Positions 17,451-26,500 of a stretch of 64,000 nt of DNA are shown piece by piece (the first letter of the stretch is position 1; each line of letters starts with the position of its first letter). The position numbers and the translations under genes were made by a program. The notes below the pieces were generated by a model. That model was given only the letters and a program-made list of their open reading frames with translations, did not search any database and had not been told where the DNA came from. Source of the DNA: CAZKHG01 sp964552655 (GTDB lineage: Bacteria > Bacteroidota > Bacteroidia > Bacteroidales > Tenuifilaceae); assembly GCA_964552655.1 (NCBI GenBank), contig CAZKHG010000011.1, positions 1 to 64,000 of the forward strand, written 5' to 3'.

Positions 17451-17474
17451 GACTATTAGACTATCGACTATAGG
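17451..17474. repeat. GACTAT-type short tandem repeat flanking S23-like gene
   Basis: Three imperfect copies of a GACTAT unit (gactatta, gactatc, gactata) sit between the purC start and the stop of the four-helix-bundle gene. A related tract lies on the other side of the same gene at 17856-17885. Confidence 0.6.
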
Positions 17475-17837
17475 TTAGGGGGATCTTCTCAATGCGCGAA
17501 TTAATGACCCCAAAACCTTTTCAGTTTCATCAAACTTTGAATTAATAACTTCAATATCTTTGACTTCTTTTACAATATTCAACCTGTAAGCTAATCCAAA
17601 TTGATAATACAATTCTCTCAATGGACCAAATGCAATTTCCAAAAACCTTAGGTATTCATTTTGACTTTCTCGAGCACATCCCTCAACAATATTGGAAGGT
17701 ACAGATATTGCAGCACGTCTCATTTGGGAAGTTAAACCATAAATTTCTTCTTTGGGAAAATTAATTGTGATACGATAAATCATAATGGCTAATTCATCAA
17801 CCATTACAAAGGCCTTTAATTTGTTATGATCTCTCAT
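17475..17837 (-). CDS. Four-helix-bundle protein of the S23 / 23S rRNA intervening-sequence family
   Basis: A 120-residue, entirely helical protein of the family known from intervening sequences in 23S rRNA genes (S23, TIGR02436). Hallmarks are LTSQMRRAAISVPSNIVEGCAR in the middle and NEYLRFLEIAFGPLRELYYQF after it. Known structures are pentamers of four-helix bundles; the function is not established. Here it is not in an rRNA gene but lies between phoH and purC on the same strand, with gaps of 36 and 41 bases, so it is probably cotranscribed with them. GACTAT-type repeats on both sides suggest it came in as a small cassette. The call is firm at family level only. Confidence 0.88.
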   Translation of the reverse strand: MRDHNKLKAFVMVDELAIMIYRITINFPKEEIYGLTSQMRRAAISVPSNIVEGCARESQNEYLRFLEIAFGPLRELYYQFGLAYRLNIVKEVKDIEVINSKFDETEKVLGSLIRALRRSP

Positions 17838-17855
17838 ATAAACTTTTTTTCCTAC

Positions 17856-17885
17856 GGACTATTGACTAAACTCCTATTGCCTATT
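17856..17885. repeat. Second GACTA/CTATTGCC repeat tract flanking S23-like gene
   Basis: Reads ggactattgactaaactcc and then tattgcctatt. It resembles the tract at 17451-17474 and overlaps the last codons and stop of phoH. Confidence 0.5.
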
Positions 17886-18836
17886 AATTGATTCAGAATA
17901 TTTATCGAAAGCATTCACTATGTACTTAACCAGCTTATGCCTGATGATATCCCGGGTATCAAAAAATATTATGGCAATATTATCAATCCTGTTCAAGAGT
18001 TCAATTGTTTTTACCAAACCGGAATCTTCTCTCCTTGGGAGGTCTATTTGGGTAATATCACCGGTAACAATAAATTTGGCATTTTTCCCCATTCGGGTTA
18101 GGAACATTTTTAGCTGGTTGATTGTGGTGTTCTGTGCCTCATCAAGTATAACAAAGGCATTATCAAGCGTACGACCGCGCATGTAGGCCAACGGGGCAAT
18201 CTGCACGGTGCCATCTTCCATAAACTCAGCGAGTTTTCGGGCTGGAATCATATCGTGAAGCGCATCGTAAAGGGGTTGTAAATATGGATCGAGCTTGTCT
18301 TTCATATCACCTGGAAGGAAACCCAACCTTTCACCTGCCTCAACGGCTGGCCTGGTAAGAATTATTCTCTTGACCTCTTTGTTTTTTAGCGCTCGTACTG
18401 CAAGGGCTATTGCTGTATAGGTTTTTCCTGAGCCTGCCGGACCAATTGCAAAAAGTAAATCATTGCTCTGGTATAATTCAACGAGCTTACGCTGGTTAAC
18501 TGTTCTGGCTTTTATTACTTTGGCATTATTCCCAAATACCAAAGCATCGGCTGAATCTTCTTCTGCGATGGCAATACTATCATAGCTTTCGTTTAGAAAA
18601 TCTTGAATATTAAGCTCTGTTAAGTAGTTAAACTTGCTGTAAAATTCAATCATCCTTATAATCTTACTCTCAAGGTTAGAAATGTCCTTATCGTTACCAA
18701 CAACTTTTATTTCATGACCTCGGGCAACAATTTTCAACTTGGGGTAATGCTTTGCAATCAAATTAAAATTAGAATTCTTTACACCATAAAGCACCAGAGG
18801 ATCAATCCCTTCGATTAAAATGATTTTTTCTCCCAT
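17874..18836 (-). CDS. PhoH family ATPase
   Basis: A 320-residue cytoplasmic P-loop ATPase of the PhoH (PhoL-like) family, usually linked to RNA metabolism and, in some bacteria, to YbeY. After an N-terminal KH-like segment (about 20-95), the ATPase has Walker A GPAGSGKT (132-139), LTRPAVEAGERLGFLPGD, Walker B FVILDEAQN (D232, E233) and the GDITQIDLP motif. Length and order are standard. It is the first gene of the minus-strand unit phoH, S23-like, purC, with a TAAATTTG element just upstream. The physiological role in this organism is not known; ybeY is not in the window. Confidence 0.93.
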   Translation of the reverse strand: MGEKIILIEGIDPLVLYGVKNSNFNLIAKHYPKLKIVARGHEIKVVGNDKDISNLESKIIRMIEFYSKFNYLTELNIQDFLNESYDSIAIAEEDSADALVFGNNAKVIKARTVNQRKLVELYQSNDLLFAIGPAGSGKTYTAIALAVRALKNKEVKRIILTRPAVEAGERLGFLPGDMKDKLDPYLQPLYDALHDMIPARKLAEFMEDGTVQIAPLAYMRGRTLDNAFVILDEAQNTTINQLKMFLTRMGKNAKFIVTGDITQIDLPRREDSGLVKTIELLNRIDNIAIIFFDTRDIIRHKLVKYIVNAFDKYSESINRQ

Positions 18837-18856
18837 TTTTTATAATTTAAACATTA

Positions 18857-18864
18857 CAAATTTA
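18857..18864 (-). promoter_or_regulatory. -7 promoter element for phoH
   Basis: On the minus strand TAAATTTG matches TAnnTTTG and lies 20 bases before the phoH ATG. No convincing -33 TTG was found. Confidence 0.4.
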
Positions 18865-18907
18865 ACCAATTAGCATCATAAGATTTATCCCTGTGGATTA
18901 ATTCTGA

Positions 18908-18915
18908 TAACTTTG
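18908..18915 (+). promoter_or_regulatory. -7 promoter element for SAM-HAT-like gene
   Basis: TAACTTTG matches TAnnTTTG and lies 58 bases before the ATG at 18974, in the divergent region shared with phoH. A weaker CACCTTTG at 18940-18947 is an alternative. Confidence 0.35.
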
Positions 18916-18973
18916 CTTTTGGTATGGAACTTTTTTTTCCACCTTTGTATGGTAATGGTTACAAACGATTTTA

Positions 18974-19756
18974 ATGGCTGGCAGGATACTCACACTTACA
19001 ACTGATTGGGCTCAAAATGATTACTATACCGGAGTTCTTCGGGGTAAGCTAATTTCTCTTTGCCCTGAACTTAACATTATTGAACTTAGCAACCAGATAC
19101 CTCTTTTCAACCTGAACCATGCAGCTTTTGTTCTCAGGCATTCATTCAAATTCTTTCCTGAAGGAACAATCCATCTTGTTCTGGTTAATAGCGAAAACTC
19201 TGCAAAGAAACGCATGCTTGCCTTTGAGCACCTAAAACATTTTTTTGTTATTCCTGATAATGGGATTATTGGGCTGATATTTAAAGAGCTGCCAGCCAAC
19301 GTATTCCCTTTCCCATTCCTATCAACCGGAAGTTTTTCATCGCTCGAAGCCTCCGCCCAGGCAATTGAAAAATTTTATAACCAGAAACCATTCACTGGCT
19401 TACCGGAAGTGGTTGATTTTGATCAAAAAATTCCCCTGCGGGCAACCATTGAGGACTCAGTGATCATCGGAGGCATCATCTATATTGACTCCTATTACAA
19501 CCTGATCACCAATGTTTCCAAAGATCTGTTTGATAGGGTAGGAATGGGCAGAAAATTTGAAATTTTTGTCCAGAGCCACTACCATAAAGTTGACAAAATA
19601 GTGAGTTCTTATGATGAGGTGGAGGAAGGGGAGCTTCTTGCACTTTTCAATAGTGCTGGTTTGCTCGAAATTGCTATAAATAATGGCTTTGCTGCTCAAC
19701 TTCTGAATATTGTCGTGGGGGGGAGCATCCGGATCAAATTTAATGACGACAAATAA
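18974..19756 (+). CDS. SAM hydroxide adenosyltransferase-like protein (DUF62 fold), catalytic residues diverged
   Basis: A 260-residue member of the fluorinase / SAM-HAT (DUF62) family, whose characterised members split S-adenosylmethionine to adenosine and methionine. The N-terminus TLTTDWAQNDYYTGVLRG and the C-terminal FNSAGLLEIAINNGFAAQLL are clear family signatures. The Asp of the VDPGVG motif is replaced by Asn (VNSENSAKKR, N72), and the conserved His of the FHGRDIFAP..AH region is absent (SFSSLEASAQAI). The Asp-Arg-His triad described for archaeal DUF62 enzymes therefore looks incomplete. Bacteroidota homologues I recall show similar changes, so this may be a distinct clade and not a decayed gene. 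mazG follows after 11 bases, suggesting cotranscription. Confidence 0.8.
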   Translation: MAGRILTLTTDWAQNDYYTGVLRGKLISLCPELNIIELSNQIPLFNLNHAAFVLRHSFKFFPEGTIHLVLVNSENSAKKRMLAFEHLKHFFVIPDNGIIGLIFKELPANVFPFPFLSTGSFSSLEASAQAIEKFYNQKPFTGLPEVVDFDQKIPLRATIEDSVIIGGIIYIDSYYNLITNVSKDLFDRVGMGRKFEIFVQSHYHKVDKIVSSYDEVEEGELLALFNSAGLLEIAINNGFAAQLLNIVVGGSIRIKFNDDK

Positions 19757-19767
19757 TTAATTGCAAA

Positions 19768-20562
19768 ATGGATATCAACAATTCACCCAAAAAAGATGCC
19801 TTGTTAGCCTTTGAAAGGCTTCTGAAAATCATGGATGAGCTTCGCGAAAAATGCCCCTGGGATCGTGAACAAACCTTCGATAGTATAAGAACCCTGACCA
19901 TCGAAGAAACCTATGAGCTCTCTGATGGGATTCTGACAAATGATATGGAACTGATTAAAAAGGAGCTGGGCGATATCCTGTTACACATTGTCTTCTATTC
20001 CAAAATCGGATCAGAAAAAAACTCTTTTGATATTAAAGATGTTATCAACTCAATATGTGATAAGCTGATATTCAGGCATCCGCATGTTTTTGGCGAGGTT
20101 TCGGTAAAAAATGCAAACGAAGTGGTTGAAAATTGGGAGCAGCTGAAAATCAAGGAAAAAGATGGTAATAAATCTGTTTTATCGGGGGTGCCAAATGCTT
20201 TGCCGGCCCTGGTTAAGGCTAACAGGATTCAGGAAAAGGTTAAAGCCGTAGGCTTTGATTGGGAGGAGCGGCATCAGGTATGGGATAAAGTGGAGGAGGA
20301 ACTTTTAGAACTGAAAAGGGAGATCAGTATTGAAAATCAGGTTAAAGTTGAGGAGGAATTTGGCGACCTCTTATTCTCTGTTGTTAATGCAGCAAGGCTT
20401 TACAATATCAACCCGGAGACTGCCCTTGAGAAAACAAATAAAAAATTTATGAAAAGGTTTAGCTACCTTGAATCCAAAACCATTAAAAAAGGGCAATCGC
20501 TTAAAAACATGTCGTTGGATGAAATGAATTTAATTTGGGAGGAAGCAAAAAAGTTTGATTAA
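19768..20562 (+). CDS. mazG: Nucleoside triphosphate pyrophosphohydrolase MazG
   Basis: An all-helical enzyme that hydrolyses (d)NTPs, possibly non-canonical ones, to NMP and pyrophosphate in the cytoplasm. Its 264 residues contain two MazG domains. The first has LREKCPWDREQTF, then EETYELSDG and KKELGDILLHIVFYSKI, giving the EExxE and ExxD metal ligands. The second has VKAVGFDWEERHQVWDKVEEEL and EEEFGDLLFSVVNAARL. The linker with FRHPHVFGE and the VENWEQLKIKEK segment is typical of the long E. coli-type MazG. It follows the SAM-HAT-like gene closely. This is the housekeeping enzyme and not a toxin-antitoxin gene; no mazEF is present. Confidence 0.95.
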   Translation: MDINNSPKKDALLAFERLLKIMDELREKCPWDREQTFDSIRTLTIEETYELSDGILTNDMELIKKELGDILLHIVFYSKIGSEKNSFDIKDVINSICDKLIFRHPHVFGEVSVKNANEVVENWEQLKIKEKDGNKSVLSGVPNALPALVKANRIQEKVKAVGFDWEERHQVWDKVEEELLELKREISIENQVKVEEEFGDLLFSVVNAARLYNINPETALEKTNKKFMKRFSYLESKTIKKGQSLKNMSLDEMNLIWEEAKKFD

Positions 20563-20622
20563 TAAAAATGTTATCAAAATTCATTTCTTTTTAAACTTTA
20601 AACCTTTTATTTTTCCAAACCC

Positions 20623-21702
20623 ATGCTCAAGTACATTCTAAAAAAAATATTCTATAGCTTGTTAATTGTATGGGGAGTGGTTACCTTAATCTTTATCCTT
20701 TTCAACCTGATTCCCGGCGATCCTGCACGGATGATGATGGGACAACGAACCGACTCTGTTTCTCTGGCTGCGGTGAGAAGGGATCTTGGCCTGGATAAAC
20801 CCAAAGTTTACCAGTATTTTAAATACCTTAACGATCTTTCGCCAGTATCAGTGCATAATCCCCGAACATCAACATCGTATATTTATCTTGATCAAAATTC
20901 ATATATTAAATTTATTACAATCATTAAGCTGAGCAGTTCACGGGTGCTTATTTTAAAGGCTCCCTATTTAAGACGATCGTACCAAAGCCAGAAAACAGTA
21001 TCGTCAATAATTGGGGAAACATTACCCAATACTTTTATTTTAGCTTTTACTGCAATGATTTTTGCAACCCTTGTAGGGATTTTCCTGGGAGTTATTTCTG
21101 CAATTAAGAAGGATTCTTTTATTGACAGGTTCTCAATCGTATTTTCTGCTATCGGGATGTCGTTGCCTTCCTTTTTTGCAGCGATTCTGATCGGTTGGAT
21201 TTTTGCCTTTTTGCTGGGCAAATATACAGGGTTGAATTTAACCGGGAACCTTTGGGTGGTTGATGATCTTGGTGAAGGTATTCATCTCCAGCTTAAAAAC
21301 TTGATTTTACCTGCCTTAACCCTTGGTTTAAGGCCTCTCTCAATTGTTACCCAGCTATCCAGAAGCTCCATGCTCGAAACCCTTTCGCAGGATTATATCC
21401 GAACCGCAAAGGCAAAAGGGCTATCGTTTGGCAGAATTATCTGGCGACATGCTTTAAAGAACTCATTAAACCCCGTTGTTACAGCAGTTTCAGGTTGGTT
21501 CGCATCATTAATGGCTGGTGTAATATTTATAGAATATATTTTTGGGTGGAAAGGGCTGGGATATGTTATGGTGAATGCATTAACTGGGTTCGATGTCCCT
21601 TTGGTTATTGGATGTGTAATTGCAATTGCGCTAATATTTGTTTTCGTCAACCTGTTGGTTGATATGATTTATGCCTTTTTAGATCCCAGAATCCGACTTT
21701 AA
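20623..21702 (+). CDS. ABC transporter permease, dipeptide/oligopeptide (DppB/OppB) type
   Basis: An inner-membrane permease of 359 residues. TM1 is followed by FILFNLIPGDPARMMMGQ, the conserved start of DppB-type permeases. The binding-protein-dependent transport core has ETLPNTFILAFTAMIFATLVGI and the EAA-like loop YIRTAKAKGLSFGRIIWRHALKN that docks on the ATPase. The C-terminus ends LVDMIYAFLDPRIRL, as usual. Between TM1 and TM2 there is an insert of about 60 residues with KAPYLRRSYQ, which I associate with Bacteroidota homologues. No second permease, ATPase or binding protein lies next to it, so its partners must be encoded elsewhere. Its place after mazG may be accidental. Confidence 0.9.
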   Translation: MLKYILKKIFYSLLIVWGVVTLIFILFNLIPGDPARMMMGQRTDSVSLAAVRRDLGLDKPKVYQYFKYLNDLSPVSVHNPRTSTSYIYLDQNSYIKFITIIKLSSSRVLILKAPYLRRSYQSQKTVSSIIGETLPNTFILAFTAMIFATLVGIFLGVISAIKKDSFIDRFSIVFSAIGMSLPSFFAAILIGWIFAFLLGKYTGLNLTGNLWVVDDLGEGIHLQLKNLILPALTLGLRPLSIVTQLSRSSMLETLSQDYIRTAKAKGLSFGRIIWRHALKNSLNPVVTAVSGWFASLMAGVIFIEYIFGWKGLGYVMVNALTGFDVPLVIGCVIAIALIFVFVNLLVDMIYAFLDPRIRL

Positions 21703-21791
21703 GTTTAGAATTATTATAACTTATTAACAACTTCTTTGATTAATACTGATAAGTTTTGCATTAAATTTTACTTTTTGTCCTTACGCTTCCC

Positions 21792-21799
21792 TAAATTTG
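21792..21799 (+). promoter_or_regulatory. -7 promoter element for tpiA
   Basis: TAAATTTG matches TAnnTTTG and lies 24 bases before the tpiA ATG. A TTTG at 21774 is too close to be a standard -33 box. Confidence 0.42.
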
Positions 21800-21823
21800 A
21801 ATTCAAATGAATAGATTTTAGCT

Positions 21824-22585
21824 ATGAGAAAAAAAATAGTTGCAGGAAACTGGAAGATGAACACTACCCTTGCTGAGGGTGATGAATTGGCATCCAGGGT
21901 TATAAGCCAACTTGAAAAAGCGTCAGCTGATGTGGAGCTAATTCTTATCCCACCATTTACTCATATAACCCAGGTGGTAAAAAGGGTTCATGGGTTCAAA
22001 ATCAGAGTTGGCGCGCAAAACTGCTCTGAGTGGCCTAAGGGAGCCTATACAGGGGATGTTTCAGCTTCGATGATTAGCTCAACAGGTGCCAGCTATGTGA
22101 TAATTGGCCATTCTGAGCGTAGAGAATTTTTCAATGAGGACAATAAGATGCTCTTTAGAAAAATTAAACAGGCACTCGATAATAAGTTAATCCCAATTTA
22201 TTGCTGTGGCGAAAAGTTAAGCGATAGAGAGAGCTGCAATTTCTTTGAGGTGGTTAGTAATCAGATAAATGAATCGCTTTTTGACCTCTCTGTCCAGGAA
22301 ATTAAAAATATTGTAATAGCCTACGAGCCAGTATGGGCAATTGGTACAGGAAAAAATGCAACTGCTGACCAGGCTCAGGAAATGCACGCATTTATCAGGA
22401 ATTTGATTAGAGATCGGTTTGGTAAAGAAGTTTCCGATGCGATCAGCATACTTTATGGTGGTAGCTGTAAACCCTCCAATGCTGCCGAGATTTTTGCCAA
22501 ACCAGATGTGGATGGGGGCCTAATTGGCGGTGCATCTCTGGTTGCCGATGATTTTATTGCCATAGCAGGTTCTTTTCCCAAATAA
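21824..22585 (+). CDS. tpiA: Triose-phosphate isomerase
   Basis: Interconverts dihydroxyacetone phosphate and glyceraldehyde 3-phosphate in glycolysis and gluconeogenesis. The 253-residue chain has all catalytic residues: AGNWKMN (K11), IIGHSERR (H96) and AYEPVWAIGTG (E168), with the flexible loop 6 directly after. The phosphate-binding LYGGSCKPSN and GGLIGGASL segments are present. Length is typical of a TIM-barrel enzyme. It starts a plus-strand group that continues with prmA and the giant envelope protein. With pckA in the same window it fits a full glycolytic and gluconeogenic metabolism. Confidence 0.98.
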   Translation: MRKKIVAGNWKMNTTLAEGDELASRVISQLEKASADVELILIPPFTHITQVVKRVHGFKIRVGAQNCSEWPKGAYTGDVSASMISSTGASYVIIGHSERREFFNEDNKMLFRKIKQALDNKLIPIYCCGEKLSDRESCNFFEVVSNQINESLFDLSVQEIKNIVIAYEPVWAIGTGKNATADQAQEMHAFIRNLIRDRFGKEVSDAISILYGGSCKPSNAAEIFAKPDVDGGLIGGASLVADDFIAIAGSFPK

Positions 22586-22660
22586 ATTGAAAATAGGATT
22601 CAGAACGATTAGAAATATTTCCCATAAACTGTTTCGTACATAAAAAATCGTACGTAAGAA

Positions 22661-23506
22661 ATGGATTATATTGAACTCAAAGTTGATGTAGTTCCATCCG
22701 ATTCAACCATAAATGATGTTTTAGTAGCCCAGCTTGCTGAACTTGGTTTTGATAGTTTTATGGACCAGCCGAATGGGTTCAACGCTTATATCAGGGCATC
22801 AGATTTTAACCCGGAACTGTATGATATTGTCCGGAATATTTTGATACCCGAAGGAACTAAAGTCACCTGGAATATTAACCGGATTAAGGATCAGAACTGG
22901 AATTCATTATGGGAATCCAACTTTGAGCCAGTTATTGTGGATAACCGATGTCTGGTGAGAGCATCATTTCATAAGAAAATTGTTGATACTGAGTTCGATA
23001 TAGTTATTGATCCTAAAATGGCTTTTGGTACCGGCCATCATCAAACCACATGGTTGATGATATCTGCAATGCTCAGTGAGGATTTAGCCGGTAAAGTGGT
23101 TTTAGATATGGGCTGTGGAACTGGTGTTCTGGCAATACTGGCTGAACTAAAAGGGGCAAGAAGGATAACTGCAATTGATATTGATGACTGGGCTTATAGA
23201 AATGCCCTGGAGAATATTGCAACCAACAGATGCAACAAAATTGGCGTTGTGCTTGGGGATGTAAGTAAAATCAAAGGATTAAAATTCGATGTTATTCTTG
23301 CAAATATTAACCTCAACATCCTTTTGAATGACTTAAGTGAATATGTTGCATCGTTGAATCCAAAAGGAAAAATCTTCCTAAGCGGAATTCTAGCTACCGA
23401 TTTACCCAACCTGATATGGAAGGGAGAAGCGTTGGCACTAAAGCATTTATACTCATTACAACGAGATAATTGGGCAATGATAGCTTTTTCAACACTGGAA
23501 AAATAA
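22661..23506 (+). CDS. prmA: Ribosomal protein L11 methyltransferase
   Basis: Methylates lysines and the N-terminus of ribosomal protein L11 with SAM. The 281 residues comprise an N-terminal substrate domain (about 1-95, with WNINRIKDQNWNSLWESNFEP) and a class I Rossmann methyltransferase domain. Motifs are DPKMAFGTGHHQTT (117-130, the PrmA hallmark), LDMGCGTGVLAILA (148-161, SAM binding), AIDIDDWA and ANINLNIL in motif IV. The gene ends only five bases before the start of the giant protein, so the two should be co-expressed although no functional link is known. Confidence 0.96.
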   Translation: MDYIELKVDVVPSDSTINDVLVAQLAELGFDSFMDQPNGFNAYIRASDFNPELYDIVRNILIPEGTKVTWNINRIKDQNWNSLWESNFEPVIVDNRCLVRASFHKKIVDTEFDIVIDPKMAFGTGHHQTTWLMISAMLSEDLAGKVVLDMGCGTGVLAILAELKGARRITAIDIDDWAYRNALENIATNRCNKIGVVLGDVSKIKGLKFDVILANINLNILLNDLSEYVASLNPKGKIFLSGILATDLPNLIWKGEALALKHLYSLQRDNWAMIAFSTLEK

Positions 23507-23511
23507 CCGCT

Positions 23512-26500
23512 ATGACCAAAAAGGAACTAATTCTGCAGTTTAGCAGGGCACTTTTTGCCAGCTTTTTAATTCTTGTACTCTGGCCAATGCTATCTATACG
23601 TATTTCAAATGCCAGAGATAATCAAAAATTCAGGTTTTCTGATGATTTGACCAAATTCCCGGCAGAACTTTCTACTTTACTTCAAAAGGAGGAAGGTGTA
23701 CCCGATAAACAGTTGATAATTAAAAAATTTGAAAAATTTTGGACGATTGATAGTGTCCTCACCGATGATCAGAAAAGTAAGGTTATTGTACTTTCCAACC
23801 TTTTACTTGATAAGGTTTCACAAAACTATCAATACCAATTGACTTATGCCAAAGTACTGATGGCTTTTTTCGCAAGTGAATATTCAAAAAAACAGTATGA
23901 TGTTTGGGAAAAAGGGTTTGAAAAGTTAGTTACAGATTCCGATTCTAAAATATCCATGGTTGATGATTTATTAAAAAACACGCTGGATATTATTTCCGGT
24001 AATACAATTTTTAATTCATCGGGGTTCTCCTGGCGGGTCAACCGGCAGGCTTTTCGTTTTTTCTTAAAAAATGATAATCTGGAGGTTAAGTATGATACCG
24101 TTACACTTACCTGCACAAATAGGAAGGATAGTATATCCATTAACAATACCAGCGGGATTTACTCTCTTAATACAAAAATGTGGACAGGTAAAAAGGGAAA
24201 GGTTTTTTGGTCCAGATCAAAATACCCTGAGGATGAAATTTTTGCAGAGCTCAACAGGTATCGTATAAATATGGTTCAAAACACCTATGCAGCCGATTCG
24301 GCGTACTTCACAAATAAAGATTATTTTACAAAACCCTCCTTAGGAACTTTAACCGACAAGCTGATTAAAGATTACACCCCTGACAATATACCTTACCCTG
24401 AATTTCAATCGTATGACAGGTGGTTCAACATTAAGAATCTTTTCCCTGATGTTGATTATGAAGGGGGATTTGTTATGAAAGGTTCCAGGCTGATTGGAAC
24501 GGGAAGTAATGAGAAATTGGCAACAATTCGCATCAAAAAGAACAAGAAAGAGTTTCTGAAGGTAGAGGGGAACATACTCATTTTTCAACGTCAGGTTCTC
24601 AACTCCGATAAAGCAAGTATAAGGTTTAAGTTCGAAAAAGACTCCATTTACCATCCCGGGTTAAATTTTAACTATAACGATAAAAATAAAACTGTAACCA
24701 TCTCGGCAAATGATAAATTGTTATCACAAAGCCCATACTCAAGCACTTTTCATAAACTTTCCATAACTGCCCAGCAGCTTCGCTGGAAAATTGACGAGGA
24801 TAAAATATATTTCAGTGCACCTACAGGTTCAAATTTGGGTAGGGCAACATTCGAATCGAACAACTTCTTTAACCAGGAGAATTTCGACAGAATGATGGGC
24901 CCTGATGAACAGCACCCCCTGCTTATGGTGGCAAAATATGCCAACAAGGTTAAGAGTAAATTTTTTATTGCCGAGGATATTGCCAAATTCGTCAAGAAGC
25001 CTATTGAGCAGGTTCGTATTGAAATGATGCGGATTGCCATGCAGGGGTATATCTTTTATAACTTTGAAACCGATGAGATTCAGTTAACCCCTAAGCTGAG
25101 TGATGCAATCAGGGCTCGTGGCCAGCTGATTGATTATGATGTGATAAATTTCAGTTCCCAAACACCCGGGAATGTTCCGAATGCAGTTCTGGATATTAAA
25201 TCAATGGATCTTATGGTAAATGGGGTAGAGAATATCTCTGTCAGCGATTCCCAAAATGTTCGTATTTACCCGGCCAATAATCAGATCGTTATGCAGAACA
25301 ACCGGAATTTCTATTTTGCTGGTGTGGTTAGGGCCGGATTGTTCACCTATTATGGCAAAAAGTTTCAGTTCGACTATGACAATTTTAAGTTGGCCCTGGA
25401 TGATGTTGATTCCCTCAACCTTGACTTTAAAACGAATGATTTCGATATGTATGGAAGAAAGGTACTGCAAAATATTACCAGTACTTTCGAGAAAATAAAG
25501 GGCGATATTCTCATTGATAAACCGGATAATAAATCTGGAATTAAAGATAACCCCGAATACCCGATTTTTAACAGCCTGCAAAAATCATTTATCTATTACG
25601 ATAATATTGCCATCCACAATGGTGTTTACAAGCGCGATAGCTTTTACTTCGAGGTTTATCCGTTCAGGTTTACAAACCTAAATAATTTCGAGCAATCTAA
25701 CCTAAACTTCCGCGGGATACTTTACTCAGCCAATATAATAGCTCCGATTGAGGAAAGCCTGAAGCTGCGACCCGATAACTCGCTGGGGTTTGTTAACACT
25801 GCTCCTCCCGAAGGCTACGCCATGTATCAGGGTAAAGGCAGAATTTTCAATAAAATTGATTTAAGCAATCAGGGGTTTAGAGCCGACGGGGAGATAAAAT
25901 ACATCACCTCCACCACCGCTTCTAACGACTTTTACTTGTTCCCCGATTCTATGGTAACACTTAGTTCCAGTTTTGATATCGGCAAACAGGTTGCCGGGAT
26001 TGAATATCCTAAAACTGTGGGTGGAATACATAAAATAAAGTGGCAACCAAAGCAGGAGAGAATGAAAATCCGTCAAGGAATGCAACCCTTCGAAATGTAT
26101 GAGGGACAGGCAAAATTATCGGGCGATCTCATACTTGGTCCTTTAGGCCTGATTGGCGATGGCACTCTTAGCATGGAAAATGCAAAAATGTTTTCATCAA
26201 AATATGAGTTTAACGCCGATGATGTTTACACTGATATTGCCAGCCTCGACCTGTTCACACCCGAAACAGATCAAATTGCTTTTACCTCCAAAAACCTAAA
26301 AGCTAAGGTGGATTTCAAGGAACAGGTTGGCCATTTTACAAAGAACGAAGAGAGTATTTTTGCCCGCATGGATCCACTGAAATATGAAGTATTTCTGGAT
26401 AAATTCGACTGGAGTATGAGTAACGATGAGCTAACCATGGCAACTCCTACGCGCCAAAAAGCTGTTGAAATGCAAAAGTTTCATGTCTCAAACATGGTTG

